This document shows positions 62,186 through 64,000 of a DNA stretch of 64,000 bases, one piece after another. Made by a program: the position numbers and the translations under genes. Every line of letters starts with the position of its first letter. Positions within the stretch are counted from its first letter, which is position 1. This DNA is from Mycobacterium nebraskense (GTDB taxonomy: Bacteria; Actinomycetota; Actinomycetes; Mycobacteriales; Mycobacteriaceae): NCBI RefSeq assembly GCF_002102255.1, contig NZ_LQPH01000107.1, forward strand, positions 62,001 through 126,000, in the 5' to 3' direction. The notes under the pieces are model-generated. The model saw only the letters and a program-made list of their open reading frames with translations. It searched no databases and was not told where the DNA came from.

Positions 62186-63094
62186 GTGATTGCATTGCTT
62201 GCGCCCGGACAGGGTTCGCAGACCGAGGGGATGCTCTCGCCGTGGCTCGACCTGCCGGGTGCCGCGGACCAGCTCGACCTGTGGTCGAAGGCCAGCGGCC
62301 TCGACCTCGTCCGGCTGGGCACCACCGCGTCGACCGAAGAGATCACCGATACCGCGGTCACTCAGCCCCTGGTCGTCGCGGCCACCCTGCTGGCCCACCA
62401 GGAGCTCACCAAGCGCGGCCTGCTCTCCGACGCGGAACTGATCGTCGCGGGCCACTCCGTCGGCGAGATCGCGGCCTACGCGATCGCCGGTGTGATGGCC
62501 GCCGATGACGCCGTCGCGCTGGCCGCCACCCGCGGCGCCGAAATGGCCAAGGCGTGCGCCATCGAGCCGACCGGCATGTCCGCGGTGCTCGGCGGTGACG
62601 AGGCCGAGGTGCTGACCCGTCTCGAGCAGCTCGACCTGTTCCCCGCCAACCGCAACGCCGCCGGCCAGATCGTCGCCGCCGGTCCGCTGACGGCGCTGGA
62701 GAAGCTGGCCGAGGACCCGCCGGCCAAGGCGCGCGTCCGCGCCCTCGGCGTGGCCGGGGCGTTCCACACCAAGTACATGGCTCCGGCCCTCGACCGCTAC
62801 GCCGCCGCGGCGGCCGCCGTCGCGACCGCCGAGCCCACCGCCACGCTGCTGTCGAACCGCGACGGACAGCCCGTCGCCTCCGCGGCGGCGGCGATGGACG
62901 CGCTGGTCGCCCAGCTGACCCAGCCGGTGCGCTGGGACCTGTGCACGGCGACCATGCGTGACCGGGAAATCACGGCGGCGGTGGAGTTCCCCCCTGCGGG
63001 CACTCTCACCGGCATCGCCAAACGCGAACTTCGGGGGGTTACGACCCGCGCCGTCAAGGCACCCGCAGATCTGGACGCACTGGCCGAACTCTGA
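62186..63094 (+). CDS. fabD: Malonyl-CoA:ACP transacylase
   Basis: 302 residues, equal to Rv2243. It loads malonyl onto AcpM for FAS-II elongation of mycolate precursors. The catalytic Ser91 is in AGHSVGEI, His194 in GAFHTKYM, and LAPGQGSQTEGML opens the protein. GTG start. First gene of the MabR-controlled FAS-II operon; acpM follows after 81 bp. Confidence 0.96.
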   Translation: MIALLAPGQGSQTEGMLSPWLDLPGAADQLDLWSKASGLDLVRLGTTASTEEITDTAVTQPLVVAATLLAHQELTKRGLLSDAELIVAGHSVGEIAAYAIAGVMAADDAVALAATRGAEMAKACAIEPTGMSAVLGGDEAEVLTRLEQLDLFPANRNAAGQIVAAGPLTALEKLAEDPPAKARVRALGVAGAFHTKYMAPALDRYAAAAAAVATAEPTATLLSNRDGQPVASAAAAMDALVAQLTQPVRWDLCTATMRDREITAAVEFPPAGTLTGIAKRELRGVTTRAVKAPADLDALAEL

Positions 63095-63175
63095 AAACGC
63101 ATCCAGTACAACCACATAACGCTCTATAAGAACACTCTGTTCGATTCACACAACACATCACGAAGGGAAGCCACT

Positions 63176-63520
63176 GTGGCCGTCACTCAAGAAGAAATCA
63201 TTGCCGGTATCGCGGAGATCATCGAAGAGGTCACCGGTATCGAGCCGTCCGAGGTCACCCCGGAGAAGTCGTTCGTCGACGACCTGGACATCGACTCGCT
63301 GTCGATGGTTGAGATCGCCGTGCAGACCGAGGACAAGTACGGCGTGAAGATCCCCGACGAGGACCTCGCCGGTCTGCGCACCGTCGGTGACGTCGTCTCC
63401 TACATCCAGAAGCTCGAGGAAGAAGACCCCGAGGCCGCCGCAGCGCTGCGCGCCAAGCTGGAGTCGGAGAACCCTGACGCCGTGGCCAACGTCAAGGCGA
63501 GGCTGGAAGCGGACAAGTGA
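63176..63520 (+). CDS. acpM: Meromycolate extension acyl carrier protein
   Basis: 114 residues. The phosphopantetheine site is Ser41 in DIDSLSM. The ~35-residue acidic and basic C-terminal extension ([19 protein letters not shown]...) is typical of mycobacterial AcpM and absent from ordinary ACPs. GTG start after GAAGGGAAG. Its last four bases overlap the kasA start (GTGA). Confidence 0.96.
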   Translation: MAVTQEEIIAGIAEIIEEVTGIEPSEVTPEKSFVDDLDIDSLSMVEIAVQTEDKYGVKIPDEDLAGLRTVGDVVSYIQKLEEEDPEAAAALRAKLESENPDAVANVKARLEADK

Positions 63521-64000
63521 GCAAGCCTTCCACTGCCAATGGTGGTTACCCCAGTGTTGTGGTAACCGCCGTCACGGCGACGACATCGATCGCGCCGGAC
63601 ATCGAGAGCACGTGGAAGGGTTTGTTGGCCGGCGAAAGCGGCATCCGCGTACTCGAAGACGAGTTCGTCACGAAGTGGGACCTGCCCGTCAAGATCGGTG
63701 GTCACCTCAAGGAGTCCATCGACGAGCACATGAGCAGGCTCGACTTGCGGCGTATGTCATACGTCCAACGGTTGGCCAAGTTGCTGAGCACTCAGCTGTG
63801 GGAGTCCGCCGGCAACCCGGAGGTCGACCCCGACCGGTTCTCGGTCGTGGTCGGCACCGGGCTCGGTGGCGCCGAAAGGATCGTGGAGACCTACGACCTG
63901 ATGAACGAGGGCGGTCCCCGCAAGGTGTCGCCTCTCGCCGTTCAGATGATCATGCCCAACGGCGCCGCGGCGGTGGTGGGCCTGCAGCTCGGCGCGCGCG
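63517..64000 (+). CDS. kasA: Beta-ketoacyl-ACP synthase KasA, 3' end outside window
   Basis: The first 161 residues of the FAS-II condensing enzyme. GTG start overlapping acpM. The N-terminus [20 protein letters not shown] and [20 protein letters not shown] are as in M. tuberculosis KasA. The window ends about ten residues before the expected catalytic Cys171, so the active site cannot be checked. Confidence 0.95.
   Translation, partial: MSKPSTANGGYPSVVVTAVTATTSIAPDIESTWKGLLAGESGIRVLEDEFVTKWDLPVKIGGHLKESIDEHMSRLDLRRMSYVQRLAKLLSTQLWESAGNPEVDPDRFSVVVGTGLGGAERIVETYDLMNEGGPRKVSPLAVQMIMPNGAAAVVGLQLGAR

Overview
This window is chromosomal DNA from a slow-growing Mycobacterium. The base composition is very GC-rich, and the markers are AcpM, KasA, MabR, the CaeA/Hip1 protease pair, PtpA/PtkA, DlaT and a homodimeric AceE. 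The order follows the M. tuberculosis interval from asnB (Rv2201) to kasA (Rv2245) almost gene for gene. This comparison is from memory of that genome, not a search. The insertions relative to it suggest a member of the M. avium complex or a close relative.

Layout. 1-5.7 kb: 3' part of asnB, adenosine kinase, a membrane protein, an A-type Fe-S protein, glycerate kinase and a DUF3043 protein. 5.7-8.1 kb: cobU-cobT-cobS, a tightly overlapping cobalamin nucleotide-loop operon. 8.1-15.5 kb: ilvE, gcvT, an adenylyl cyclase, a leucyl aminopeptidase, a small membrane protein and ephD. 15.7-20.9 kb: lipoate enzymology (dlaT, an SDR protein, lipB, lipA, DUF4191). 21-30 kb: nitrogen assimilation (glnA1, glnE, glnA2), interrupted by a small glycine-rich repeat ORF, a GNAT gene, an LLM oxidoreductase and a thioesterase. 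30-36.7 kb: paralogous exported proteases (Rv2223c-like, caeA), panB, then an accessory block of secreted proteins. 36.7-39.5 kb: CYTH-CHAD protein, RNase P RNA (minus strand) and a 2OG-Fe oxygenase.

39.6-45.4 kb is the main accessory block: a P450, a lower-GC orphan membrane protein, a Tpx-like protein lacking the catalytic Thr, a 3Fe-4S ferredoxin, a membrane molybdopterin oxidoreductase, a small membrane protein and a TetR regulator. 45.4-52.4 kb: RNase H/phosphatase, zinc-ribbon coiled-coil, Nif3-like and cobC genes overlapping as one operon, then ptkA-ptpA-SURF1 and cobD. 52.5-57.6 kb: a DUF2236 protein, an epoxide hydrolase, a divergent Nramp-like transporter, tRNA-Val, ahpE, a DUF3052 protein and a lipoprotein. 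57.8-64 kb: aceE, the regulator mabR and the FAS-II operon fabD-acpM-kasA, with kasA cut by the window edge.

No transposase, integrase, phage module or CRISPR array was seen. The most informative non-coding elements are a four-half-site GlnR-type operator before glnA1, a 21-bp MabR-type inverted repeat before fabD, and a family of 26-bp palindromes that occur as pairs offset by exactly 30 bp. No intergenic gap exceeds about 250 bases. Gaps not listed as features show nothing I can name.
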